Assembly: GCA_032027125.1 (NCBI GenBank)
Contig: JAVSMQ010000001.1
Coordinates: 87,113-151,112 of the forward strand
Direction of reading: 5' to 3'
DNA length: 64,000 bases
Source of the DNA: JANJTB01 sp032027125
Lineage (GTDB): Bacteria > Bacteroidota > Ignavibacteria > Kapaibacteriales > UBA2268
Each line of letters starts with the position of its first letter. Positions within the stretch are counted from its first letter, which is position 1. Under the pieces are notes generated by a model. It saw only the letters and a list, made by a program, of their open reading frames with translations, was not told where the DNA came from and ran no database searches. Position numbers and translations under genes: made by a program. Of this stretch, positions 10,508 through 18,034 are shown piece after piece.

Positions 10508-10629
10508 AATACATTCCAAATTGCCAAATAAAAACATTTAAACTTAACAAATTATTGAATAAGACGGTTAATAAAATTATTTATAACTAATTTTTTGTCA
10601 TTTTTTTTATACATTATATTACAAAGAAT

Positions 10630-10800
10630 GATGAATTCTAAATTCTGAATGCTGAATGCTGGATTCGGAATTATGAGTTCAGAATGCTGAATGCTGAATT
10701 CTAAATGCTGGATTCTGAATGCTGAATGCTGAATGCGGAATTTTGAATTTTGAGTTCTTAGTTCTTCTTATTAATTCAGAATTCATCATTCAGCATTCAG
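10630..10800. repeat. Degenerate tandem array of a GAATGCT/GAATTCT unit
   Basis: The 7-8 bp unit (gaatgct, gaattct, gaattat variants) recurs roughly fifteen times on the plus strand up to about 10760 and then in reverse orientation (cattcagcattcag) to 10800, so the end of the array can fold back on its start. No frame through it is a credible protein. Similar unit copies occur at 12263-12288 beyond the next gene. Confidence 0.8.
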
Positions 10801-10842
10801 AATTGTATCCAACTCCGTTAGGAGTGTCCTGTTAGTAGAAAA
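10775..10842 (-). repeat. Left arm of an inverted composite repeat bracketing the gene at 11194-12069
   Basis: Its reverse complement begins TTTTCTACTAACAGG, continues with a TCCTAACGGA core and a CAATT block, and ends in the GAATGCTGAAT unit. The same blocks in the same order occur at 12221-12288 on the plus strand. The first 15 bases are identical in both arms and the rest aligns with scattered differences and small indels. Confidence 0.75.
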
Positions 10843-10868
10843 ACAAGTCCACCTGAAGCCGCAACCGC

Positions 10869-10886
10869 CAACTCCGTTAGGAGTTG
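10869..10886. repeat. Short perfect palindrome, AACTCC-GTTA-GGAGTT type
   Basis: CAACTCC-GTTA-GGAGTTG is a perfect 7-bp stem around GTTA. A near copy lies at 10810-10826 inside the composite repeat arm, and related cores with GTA occur at 10924 and 12143. This looks like a family of dispersed REP-like elements. Confidence 0.7.
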
Positions 10887-10923
10887 AATTGTGGTAACAA
10901 AACAAATCCTGATGAACAAGACT

Positions 10924-10971
10924 ACCTCGTAGAGGTTGAATTATATGGAAAAAATATAATCTCTACGAGAT
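10924..10971. repeat. Palindromic hairpin element, CTCGTAGAG type
   Basis: Left arm acctcgtagaggt plus attatat pairs with right arm atataatctctacgagat, apart from a 3-nt bulge. Each arm is itself a small palindrome (CTC-GTA-GAG), the same double-palindrome design as the element at 12136-12205. Confidence 0.65.
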
Positions 10972-11009
10972 AAATATGACGCTTCTTAATAAAAAAATGG
11001 AAAAAATAT

Positions 11010-11040
11010 TTTGTTTTATAAATAAATCTTTTTAAGTTTG
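11010..11040 (+). promoter_or_regulatory. Predicted Bacteroidota-type promoter before the secreted protein
   Basis: TTTG at 11010-11013, a 19-nt spacer and TAAGTTTG at 11033-11040 match the consensus exactly. It lies about 150 bp before the ATG at 11194, leaving a fairly long untranslated leader. Confidence 0.55.
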
Positions 11041-11193
11041 TAAAGGAAAAACGGCAAATCAAAGAAAACGTTTTGAAGATGAAAAAGAAGAAAAGTATTT
11101 TGGGTTTTTAAATAGATTTGATATGTTTTTTGAGTAATATTTTAACAAGTTTCTTGAAGAATTGTTTTATTTAACAAATAAGGAATGATTATC

Positions 11194-12069
11194 ATGAAAA
11201 AGAAATTTTCAGTAAATCTTATTGGGAGTGTGTTCCTTGCCATAATGATTTACTTTTTTGCTTTTGGTGCAGAAACTGCGAATGCAGAATGTGACGATGT
11301 CACTAAAAACCCGTGTATTATTGACATTTTTGATGTGCCTTATAATGGTGAAGGTAACTTCTTATACAACTTATATCGTAGAAATCAAGAAATACTTGAA
11401 AAGTTGCGTAGAATGGAAATTCAAATTGATACCTGTAATTTAGATTATGATGAACCATGTAAATCAAAATCCCTTTCTATGGAAGAATGTTTATATTTCA
11501 GACATGCTAAATATCAGAGGGATTTGGATTTTGGGTTCAAGAAAGAAGTTAAAGTCGGTGATACAATTTCAATAGATGACTTTGATTCAAAGGAATCGGA
11601 ATTAATTAATTTTTTCAATGAACTTGAATCTTTCATTTGTCATTTTAGAATTATTGTGGATCACTATTCACCTAATGATGACGATTATTTTGAAGGAACA
11701 TTAATTTTTGATTCTTACTACAAGGGTGAAACGATTTATGATTTTAGAGATTCAATGTTTGTAAAAGGTTATGGAAGTTATGTTTTTGCTTTGAATTATA
11801 TATCCGTTTTTGATTATACTGTTAATATCAATAATGATGAAAATCAAAGTTCTCCCAACAGTTTTTTTTCACAAAATAATGATGAACTTATAATTCGTTT
11901 AACAGAATTCGGAAATATAAATCAAGTAGAAATTTATGACCTGCTTGGAATCTGCCAAATCAGAGCACAAATAAATGAAAGCGAGACAAGCATTGACATA
12001 TCCAAATTGACGAGTGGTGTATATATTGTTCGTGTAGGTAATCAATTTTCAAAATTTATAAGGGAGTAG
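11194..12069 (+). CDS. Small secreted protein with T9SS type A sorting domain, function unknown
   Basis: The ATG at 11194 (291 residues) is preferred to that at 11185 because AAGGA at 11180-11184 sits 9 nt upstream of it and directly abuts the other. The N-terminus has a long signal peptide ending in ANAE. The central region has four cysteines in the first 100 residues and acidic, aromatic-rich sequence that I do not recognise. The last 70 residues form a sorting domain (VEIYDLLGICQIRAQ, then LTSGVYIVRVG). No usual PNP motif starts the domain; it begins near QSSPNSFFSQNND. The gene stands alone inside an inverted repeat pair with a possible gene remnant just after it, so it may have arrived or been copied as a cassette. 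Confidence 0.75.
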   Translation: MKKKFSVNLIGSVFLAIMIYFFAFGAETANAECDDVTKNPCIIDIFDVPYNGEGNFLYNLYRRNQEILEKLRRMEIQIDTCNLDYDEPCKSKSLSMEECLYFRHAKYQRDLDFGFKKEVKVGDTISIDDFDSKESELINFFNELESFICHFRIIVDHYSPNDDDYFEGTLIFDSYYKGETIYDFRDSMFVKGYGSYVFALNYISVFDYTVNINNDENQSSPNSFFSQNNDELIIRLTEFGNINQVEIYDLLGICQIRAQINESETSIDISKLTSGVYIVRVGNQFSKFIRE

Positions 12070-12072
12070 ATA

Positions 12073-12123
12073 ATGAAAAGAATTATTTCAGTTCAGGAGG
12101 AACGAACTGTTTGTAGCAAATAA
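12073..12123 (+). pseudogene. Possible remnant of a truncated downstream gene
   Basis: A 16-codon frame (MKRIISVQEERTVCSK) starts 4 bases after the preceding stop with a good GGGAG ribosome-binding site 7 nt upstream, inside the end of the previous gene. The start context looks real but the product is tiny, and the sequence then runs into palindromic repeat DNA. It may be the beginning of a gene cut off by repeat insertion, or chance. Confidence 0.25.
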
Positions 12124-12135
12124 TATCTTTTATAA

Positions 12136-12205
12136 ATATCAAGCTCCGTAGGAGCGGACGTGAAATAAATTTTGTATAGTCCGCTCCTACGGAGCTTTAT
12201 GATAT
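12136..12205. repeat. REP-like double-palindrome hairpin, GCTCCGTAGGAGC type
   Basis: Left arm 12136-12158 (atatcaagctccgtaggagc then gga) pairs with right arm 12180-12205, perfect except for two extra bases, over a 21-nt loop. Each arm contains the palindrome GCTCC-GTA-GGAGC. It lacks a T-tract, so a mobile REP/MITE-like element is more likely than a terminator. Confidence 0.8.
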
Positions 12206-12220
12206 TTGAGGGAATTGTTA

Positions 12221-12288
12221 TTTTCTACTAACAGGGTATTCCTACGGGATTGGTTTGCAATTTTGAATGATGAATTATGAATGCTGAA
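12221..12288 (+). repeat. Right arm of the inverted composite repeat bracketing the gene at 11194-12069
   Basis: TTTTCTACTAACAGG, then a CCTACGGGATTGG core, then CAATT and GAATGATGAATTATGAATG. It mirrors the arm at 10775-10842 in block order and orientation. Confidence 0.75.
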
Positions 12289-12335
12289 GTCGAAGACCAG
12301 CGAAGCTAATTAAGTTAAATTCAAATCCCCCTTTC

Positions 12336-12526
12336 TGAATCACTGATTACACGGATTAAAGGATTTCACTGATTAAAAATCTGTGGCATCGGTGTAATCA
12401 GTTAAATCCGTGATTCAGACATATTCAAATCAATTCAATCATTGAAATCAGGTGCAATCAATGGTTCAGAATATGCCTTGTCCGAATCACCGATTACACG
12501 GATTAAAGGATTACACGGATTAAGAC
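12336..12526. repeat. Dispersed repeat with GATTACACGGATTAAAGGATT units
   Basis: The unit gattacacggattaaaggat occurs at 12345-12364 and again at 12492-12511, with partial inverted copies between (ggtgtaatcagttaaatccg at about 12391-12410). No open frame of note runs through it. Copies interleave with the 40-bp repeat that follows. Confidence 0.75.
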
Positions 12527-12672
12527 AAATTCTAATCAATTCAATCATAAAAATCAGGTACAATCAATGGTTCAGACATATTCCAATCAAATTCAATCAT
12601 TGAAATCAGGTGCAATCAATGGTTCAGACAGATTCAATCATTGAAATCAGGTGCAATCAATGGTTCAGAATA
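12431..12672. repeat. Four copies of a 40-bp repeat, the last inside the MFS gene
   Basis: The consensus runs aattcaatcattgaaatcag followed by gtgcaatcaatggttcaga. Copies begin near 12431, 12536, 12590 and 12632 with unequal spacing, the last two almost back to back. The fourth spans the stop codon and last 12 codons of the MFS transporter. A diverged fifth copy lies at 31173-31219. Unequal spacers and sequence drift argue against a CRISPR array. Confidence 0.85.
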
Positions 12673-14064
12673 TTTTTTTGAATACAAATAGAGCAATCCC
12701 GCAGAAAGCAATCCTATTGCAACAAACACAAGCCAAATAAGATGCGGCTGATACGATTGCCATAATAATTCGGTTACAGAGTTTATATCCGAATTTGATT
12801 TTTCCATCAGAATTTTGAGTGCATTTGAGTGATTGATATTTTCTGTCAAATTATAATGACGGGCAAGATAATCCATTGCCAGTCCGCTTTTTTCAGCAAA
12901 GTTTTTATAAACATATCCACCGATAAGTGAGCCCCCGCCTAATCCGATTGCAAAAGACAAATTCATAAAACCCATATAAGTAGATTTCTTTTCGTTTGGT
13001 GCTATTTTAGACATGTACTGACTGAATTTAGGATTTGTAATCATTTCGCCAAGTGTGTAAATCAACATCCCAAGAACTGCTAAACTTCCGGATTGTGACC
13101 AGCCGGATGCAGCAAGACCGAGTGTTGCAAGTATTATTCCGGCAATTAGTCCGGTTGTTATTCTAAAGCCTGAAAACATCCAGTTAACAAATACAACCGC
13201 AAGAACAATAAATCCGGCATTTAAATTATACAGCCATTTGAAATCAATCATTATGCCCCGTTCGGTCTGCATTGTCATAAATTCAGGAAGATGTAAAGTT
13301 TTCACTAAAGATGATGTATCAACCCAGTCATAAATAAAATTTGGCAGAGTCTCATAAAACTGCATATATATCATCATAAAACCGGAAAGGATAAGTACGA
13401 TGTAGATAACTTTCGGCTGCAAAAGACTTTTAAGAGTTTCAATAAAAACATCACTATGGAAATTATCAGTTAACTTTTCTTCTTTCAAAAATAATATCGG
13501 AATTAAAGAAAGCAGCAGAATTATACCGAGACCTGCAAAAAAAACTACCCAGGAAATTTCTTCGAGATATTTTGCAAGAGGCGGTGAGAAAAAAACAGCA
13601 AAATTTATAATCATAACATTCAATCCCCAGGCAACAGAAGAATTTTCATCACTGACATTTCCTGCTATCATGCCGTTGATTGCAGGACGGTAGAATCCGA
13701 GCCCAAATCCGAGAATGATGACTGAAATTAAAAACGGATAAAATTCTGTTTGAAATCCGGCAAGGAAGTAGCCAAACCCTGCAACCAGAACTGCTATGAC
13801 AAGAACTTTCTTCCTACCGATTTTATCAGTAAAACCTCCTGAAAAAACGGGTGTAAGATTTTGCATCAACGCCCAAAAGAAGAATATTATACCCTTATCG
13901 GTATGCTCGAAATGCAGACCGCCGACAACATCTTTTTGTGCTATATAGACAGCCATTTGTATAACTAAAGCTGCATAAGTAAGCCGTTCAAGCATTTGTA
14001 CGAACTGCAGAAGCCAGAATTTTCCGGGTAAAGTTTTGATAGTACCAATCAGAGAATGTGTCAT
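12634..14064 (-). CDS. Major facilitator superfamily transporter (POT-like)
   Basis: 476 residues with about twelve hydrophobic segments. The N-terminal QMLERLTYAALVIQMAVY resembles the ERFSYYG start of proton-coupled oligopeptide transporters, and the MFS motif A is clear after the second helix (GGFTDKIGRKKVL). A loop of about 60 polar residues (MDYLARHYNLTENINH and onwards) precedes the last helix, and a hydrophilic stretch follows TM6. It is an inner-membrane proton-driven carrier; the substrate cannot be read from the sequence. The last 12 residues (YSEPLIAPDFND) and the stop are encoded by a copy of the 40-bp repeat, so the original C-terminus has been replaced or extended. A terminator at 14081-14118 separates it from the upstream gene. 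Confidence 0.85.
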   Translation of the reverse strand: MTHSLIGTIKTLPGKFWLLQFVQMLERLTYAALVIQMAVYIAQKDVVGGLHFEHTDKGIIFFFWALMQNLTPVFSGGFTDKIGRKKVLVIAVLVAGFGYFLAGFQTEFYPFLISVIILGFGLGFYRPAINGMIAGNVSDENSSVAWGLNVMIINFAVFFSPPLAKYLEEISWVVFFAGLGIILLLSLIPILFLKEEKLTDNFHSDVFIETLKSLLQPKVIYIVLILSGFMMIYMQFYETLPNFIYDWVDTSSLVKTLHLPEFMTMQTERGIMIDFKWLYNLNAGFIVLAVVFVNWMFSGFRITTGLIAGIILATLGLAASGWSQSGSLAVLGMLIYTLGEMITNPKFSQYMSKIAPNEKKSTYMGFMNLSFAIGLGGGSLIGGYVYKNFAEKSGLAMDYLARHYNLTENINHSNALKILMEKSNSDINSVTELLWQSYQPHLIWLVFVAIGLLSAGLLYLYSKKYSEPLIAPDFND

Positions 14065-14080
14065 AGATTTAATTTAACTC

Positions 14081-14118
14081 AAAAAAAAGAGAATTCACTT
14101 TAATTATGAACTCTCTTT
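14081..14118 (-). terminator. Rho-independent terminator of the Ig-domain T9SS gene
   Basis: On the minus strand a 12-bp stem (AAAGAGAGTTCA pairing with TGAATTCTCTTT, one G-T pair) closes a 9-nt loop and is followed by an eight-T run. It lies between the stop at 14141 and the start of the MFS gene. Confidence 0.85.
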
Positions 14119-14140
14119 TAAATTTATAGAAATATATTAT

Positions 14141-14755
14141 TTATCTCATTAGAATCATTGATTTTGTATCCTTGAAACTATTTGTCATCAGAGTATAGAA
14201 ATATACACCGTTTGCAAGATTTTTATCCGAAGCGCTGAATTCAATATTTTGGAAACCTGCTCCGGCATAGCCTTCATACAAAACAGCAACCTGATTTCCA
14301 AAAGTATCCGACAGAACTAATCTTACATCTGATGCCGCCGACAAATTGAATTTAAACCGCACCAAATCTCCTGCAGGATTTGGGTCGTTCTGGAAAAGAA
14401 AATCGCCGCCTGCAACAGCAGTTTCGACTCCGGGCTGTGACGGAATTTCAACACGAACAACCATATCATTGGTTTTAGTCACTCCGCATACACCTTCAAC
14501 AACTGCATGATACGTACCGGCATCGCTTAACTTAGCAGAACTGAAAACCAATCTGTCACCGGTTTGACCATTAAGAAGACTTCCATCCTTAAACCACTGT
14601 ACTTTTGCAATATCATTCAAATTATTACAAACCATTTTTAGTTCATCGCCAATCATAACAGTTTTATGTTTGGTTTCAAATCCATCCTGAGAGAAAAGTT
14701 CACCTGCATTTATGAAACAGAACATCAATCCAAAGAGTACAATATATATTTTCAT
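14141..14755 (-). CDS. Secreted Ig-like domain protein with C-terminal T9SS/FlgD-like sorting domain
   Basis: The ATG at 14755 (204 residues) is preferred to the one at 14761 because AAAGGA then sits about 7 nt upstream. A signal peptide (MKIYIVLFGLMFCFINAGEL) is followed by one immunoglobulin-type domain at about 30-105, with the hallmark VQWFKDGSLL and the LSDAGTYHAVV strand-F motif and paired cysteines. The rest is a sorting domain (FLFQNDPNPAGDLVRFKFNL, then NGVYFYTLMT and a basic end). It is probably a surface adhesion or binding module. It ends in a clear terminator, so it is likely monocistronic. Ligand unknown. Confidence 0.82.
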   Translation of the reverse strand: MKIYIVLFGLMFCFINAGELFSQDGFETKHKTVMIGDELKMVCNNLNDIAKVQWFKDGSLLNGQTGDRLVFSSAKLSDAGTYHAVVEGVCGVTKTNDMVVRVEIPSQPGVETAVAGGDFLFQNDPNPAGDLVRFKFNLSAASDVRLVLSDTFGNQVAVLYEGYAGAGFQNIEFSASDKNLANGVYFYTLMTNSFKDTKSMILMR

Positions 14756-14887
14756 TTTCATTTCCTTTATGTTTCTAATTTACTTCTTCATCAACGTAAC
14801 TGCAACAGTTGTATTTTACTATTAATCATCACAGTTTTATGTACAATTACAAAATTGACTGTAATGAATACATCTCTCCTTCAAATC

Positions 14888-15346
14888 TTAAGCTTCTTCC
14901 ATTGAATTGAACAATTTGATTACATCTTCCCTTTTTTTACAATCAAAAAGGTGCAGTCTGAATGAATCGTTGTTCATCAGCCTTGAAACCTTACTAAGAA
15001 GTCTAAGATGAAGACCGACGTTATTTTCGGGACCTAACAGCATAAACACAATATTGACAGGTTCCCCGTCAAGCGAGTCGAAGTCCACAGGTTCTTTCAG
15101 TAATGCAAGAGCCGCAATGGAGTCATTAACAGCCTTGGATTTAGCATGAGGCAGAGCAATTCCCTTTCCTACACCTGTTGACATAATCTCCTCTCTTTCG
15201 AGTACATCTCTGAGTGCTTGTTCAGTATCATTAATTTTACCCGACTTACCAAGTACATGTACTAAATTTTCAAGTAATTGTTCTTTATTATCAATTTGAT
15301 AATCAATTTCTATAGCTTCAAAATCTAAAATTTCAGCAATTTTCAT
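14888..15346 (-). CDS. PTS EIIA-Ntr/fructose-type domain protein (PtsN-like)
   Basis: 152 residues forming a single EIIA type-2 domain. The phosphorylatable histidine H67 lies in GKGIALPHAKS, the family signature. In the PTS-Ntr pathway this protein takes phosphate from HPr-like NPr and regulates metabolism and potassium transport rather than importing sugar; no EIIB or EIIC domain is attached here. AAGGAG lies 6 nt before the ATG. It begins 17 bp after the nucleotidyltransferase fusion and is surely in its operon, which hints at regulation of sugar-nucleotide or envelope supply. Confidence 0.85.
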   Translation of the reverse strand: MKIAEILDFEAIEIDYQIDNKEQLLENLVHVLGKSGKINDTEQALRDVLEREEIMSTGVGKGIALPHAKSKAVNDSIAALALLKEPVDFDSLDGEPVNIVFMLLGPENNVGLHLRLLSKVSRLMNNDSFRLHLFDCKKREDVIKLFNSMEEA

Positions 15347-15363
15347 ATTTACTCCTTTTAGGA

Positions 15364-17865
15364 CTATTTACTTTTCCATGAATTAATCAATTTTTCGTAC
15401 TGAACTGCAATTTCATCAGCCTCAATCTGCGAATCAGCTTCACCGTAAACAAAGAATGATGCCTGTTCTTTTGCCGGCAGAACTATTACAGATTTACCAT
15501 CTTCAAAAATCTTTACCCCTTCAACTAACTCTTTTTTCAAATTCTGACTGTGTGCCATTGCACATCTCATAACAGTTCCTTTGAATTCCCATGCAACAGG
15601 CACTTCAAGGATTTTCTGGAATCTTTTAGGAAGAAGTTCATCAATTTGAGAAAGTGTCAGATTTGATTCAGCAAGCATCTCAAGCATCTTTCCAACAGTA
15701 AACATACCGTCTGATGCAAAAAGAAACTCAGGAAAAATGAAACCACCGTAAACTCCGCCTACAAAAAGTACATTTTCATCCAATGTAGCCTCCATCATCG
15801 CTGAATGGCTGTTTTTGATGCGTATGACTTCCACGTTATAACCTGCGGCGATGTCTTCTATCTCTCGGGGTGCAATTATTGATACTGCAATTTTATATGG
15901 TTCTTTGTCTTTATTTGTCTCAAGGAACAGTTTTGTTATAATAGACAATAATCTGACTGAAGAATACCATTTACCCCGTTCATCAATTATGGCTATTTTT
16001 TCAGCACCGGCTTGCATTCTGAAACCCATCTCATAACCAAGTGACCTCATGATTTTGCCGGTATCATCCATTGGTGCATCCTCATCGCTCGGATCGGGAT
16101 GAAATTTTGAACCGTCAACATAATTATTTAAAGAAATTACTTCAGCATGTAATTTACCCAAAATATTCGGAAAAATTGTAGAAGCAAGTCCAAAAGAATA
16201 ATCCATCAAAAGTTTAAACTTCCTTTGGACAATTAAATCAATTTTCAATGAATTTACATATCTGTTGATATAGAATTCCTGTGTCCTTTCCGGAAACGTT
16301 AATTCTCCGATATTGTCTGAAGTGACTCTTTCAATATCTTCACCAAAGAAAAATCTCTCAATTTTTTTGGTTACTGAAATAGTTATATCTCTTCCGTCCT
16401 TATTGAAAATAATGATATCGGTATGTTCCGAATTTCTTGGAGACCTCCTGACATGAAGACCTCCTGCATATTTTCCTACCCTCAATTCCTGGCGAGTCTG
16501 CGGGATTGAAATCTGCTGCAGGTCATTTACTGTAACACCTACAGACAGCGCACCGGCAGTTATTGAACGCTTTATGATTCTTGAACAAATATCAGGGTCT
16601 CTGCTTGCAAGCAGAATTGATTTTTTACCGAATGTCATACCGAGTGCCGAACCGAATTTGGCACCGAATTCAGGATTAATCTCAATATTTGATATACCGG
16701 AAATTCTTGCGTCTGTAAAAAGTTCCCTGTTCCACTTATACTCCTGAACAAGAGACCTGAAGAGAGTGGCACCCTCCTCAATAATTTTTCGGGGCCAGAG
16801 TTTTATATTTGAGAAAAGTCTTGCACTTTTTCCAATATTGCAATACTCGGCTATAAATACATTTTCTGAAATATCTACAAAGTCATTGATAACAACATTA
16901 TTACATATCACATCATCAGTCATTTTTACTATATCACCAATCAGGACATTATTCCATGTTGTAATATCCTTCAAATTGCAGCCATTGCCGATTATTACAT
17001 TATCACCTATGACACAGTTTTCAATTATGCAATTCTCACCGATTTTTGAATTATTTCCAATTATATTATTTCCGATAAATTTGACTGAAGAAGCAATAAC
17101 TGCATTATCTCCAATTTGATTATTGGACTGCCATTTTTTATTAAAACCTAAGTCAACAATACCCCTTAATGCATCAAATTGACCGGACTGGTATTCACTA
17201 AGATTACCCACATCTCTCCAGTATCCTTCAGCAACATAACCATAAAGCGGCATTTTTTGTTCAAGCATCAACGGAAACAAATCCTTGCTAAAGTCAAATT
17301 CCTGACGAAATGGGATTAAATCAAGCACTTCAGGTTCGAGTATATAAATACCTGTGTTGATTGTATCCGAAAAGACTTGCCCCCATGATGGTTTTTCGAG
17401 AAAACGTACAATCTTACCGTCAACATCTGTTATCACAATTCCATATTCTATCGGTGATTGAACTCTTGTAAGCAGAATTGTTGCCATAGAGCCTTTTGAC
17501 TTATGAAATTCTATAGCTTTTGTTAAATCAAAATCAGTCAGGACATCGCCGCTGATTACAATACATCTTTCTTTAAGTTCAACATTTGCAAATTTAAAGG
17601 CTCCTGCTGTACCATAATCAGCTTCAGCCTGTTTATAACTCATGTTGATTCCGAAATCAGTACCAATGTCGAAATAACCTGTTATTTTATCGGGTTGAAA
17701 GTACAATAATGATTTAATATCTGTTATATTATGCTTTTTTAATAAATTAACTATATGCCCCATCATCGGAACATTCAGTATAGGTACCATGGGTTTAGGT
17801 ATTTCCAGTGTTAGCGGTCTGAGTCTGGTTCCAAAACCACCTGCCATTATTACAGCTTTCTTCAT
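15364..17865 (-). CDS. Fusion of sugar-phosphate nucleotidyltransferase, hexapeptide repeats and phosphohexomutase-like domain
   Basis: The ATG at 17865 (833 residues) has GGAGTGGAAT just upstream and opens into the nucleotidyltransferase signature MAGGFGTRLRPLTLEIPKPM; an ATG at 17892 is less likely. The N-terminal 230 residues are the NTP-transferase domain (mannose-1-phosphate guanylyltransferase or glucose-1-phosphate nucleotidyltransferase type). Residues about 255-360 are left-handed beta-helix hexapeptides (IGDNAVI, IGNNSKIGENCII). The rest is a phosphoglucomutase/phosphomannomutase-like domain. At about 467 the usual TASHN serine loop is replaced by AGGLHVRRSP, as in relatives annotated as mannose-1-phosphate guanylyltransferases, so mutase activity is doubtful. 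Likely product: GDP-mannose or a similar precursor for surface glycans. Confidence 0.82.
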   Translation of the reverse strand: MKKAVIMAGGFGTRLRPLTLEIPKPMVPILNVPMMGHIVNLLKKHNITDIKSLLYFQPDKITGYFDIGTDFGINMSYKQAEADYGTAGAFKFANVELKERCIVISGDVLTDFDLTKAIEFHKSKGSMATILLTRVQSPIEYGIVITDVDGKIVRFLEKPSWGQVFSDTINTGIYILEPEVLDLIPFRQEFDFSKDLFPLMLEQKMPLYGYVAEGYWRDVGNLSEYQSGQFDALRGIVDLGFNKKWQSNNQIGDNAVIASSVKFIGNNIIGNNSKIGENCIIENCVIGDNVIIGNGCNLKDITTWNNVLIGDIVKMTDDVICNNVVINDFVDISENVFIAEYCNIGKSARLFSNIKLWPRKIIEEGATLFRSLVQEYKWNRELFTDARISGISNIEINPEFGAKFGSALGMTFGKKSILLASRDPDICSRIIKRSITAGALSVGVTVNDLQQISIPQTRQELRVGKYAGGLHVRRSPRNSEHTDIIIFNKDGRDITISVTKKIERFFFGEDIERVTSDNIGELTFPERTQEFYINRYVNSLKIDLIVQRKFKLLMDYSFGLASTIFPNILGKLHAEVISLNNYVDGSKFHPDPSDEDAPMDDTGKIMRSLGYEMGFRMQAGAEKIAIIDERGKWYSSVRLLSIITKLFLETNKDKEPYKIAVSIIAPREIEDIAAGYNVEVIRIKNSHSAMMEATLDENVLFVGGVYGGFIFPEFLFASDGMFTVGKMLEMLAESNLTLSQIDELLPKRFQKILEVPVAWEFKGTVMRCAMAHSQNLKKELVEGVKIFEDGKSVIVLPAKEQASFFVYGEADSQIEADEIAVQYEKLINSWKSK

Positions 17866-18034
17866 ATTCCACTCCAAGATATTTGAGTTCATTTTTGTAA
17901 AAAAAATCGAAGTAATATATTACTTTATTATGGATGTTCAAATAAAAAAAAGCAAATTGTTCATTATAAGACTGTTTTTTCTTATTTTAGCATTTATAAT
18001 ATTGTCAAATTATTTTGGTTAATAACGAATTAAA

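Larger units (their letters stand above)
10538..11193. other. Intergenic repeat island (left part)
   Basis: About 650 bp without a coding sequence. It holds a degenerate GAATGCT tandem array, half of an inverted composite repeat, two palindromic repeats built on TCC-GTTA-GGA or CTC-GTA-GAG cores, and a promoter-like site at 11010-11040 reading into the secreted protein at 11194. The listed repeat entries describe each part. Confidence 0.75.
12124..12633. other. Intergenic repeat island (right part)
   Basis: About 500 bp with no gene of its own. In order it contains a palindromic hairpin, the right arm of the composite repeat, a CCGTGTAATC-type repeat, and tandem copies of a 40-bp repeat that continue into the MFS gene at 12634. 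Confidence 0.8.

Noticed and set aside
12431..12672. Repeated 40-bp units that could suggest a CRISPR array
   Set aside because: Spacing is unequal (about 105, 54 and 42 bp between starts), copies drift in sequence, one lies inside a gene, and no cas gene is nearby.
16766..17119. 117-codon plus-strand open frame
   Set aside because: It lies antisense to the hexapeptide-repeat region of the nucleotidyltransferase, whose regular codon pattern leaves the opposite strand open.
17930..18022. 30-residue hydrophobic peptide frame just before the epimerase gene
   Set aside because: A single membrane-helix-like peptide in very AT-rich DNA with no ribosome-binding site; chance is more likely, though a leader peptide cannot be excluded.
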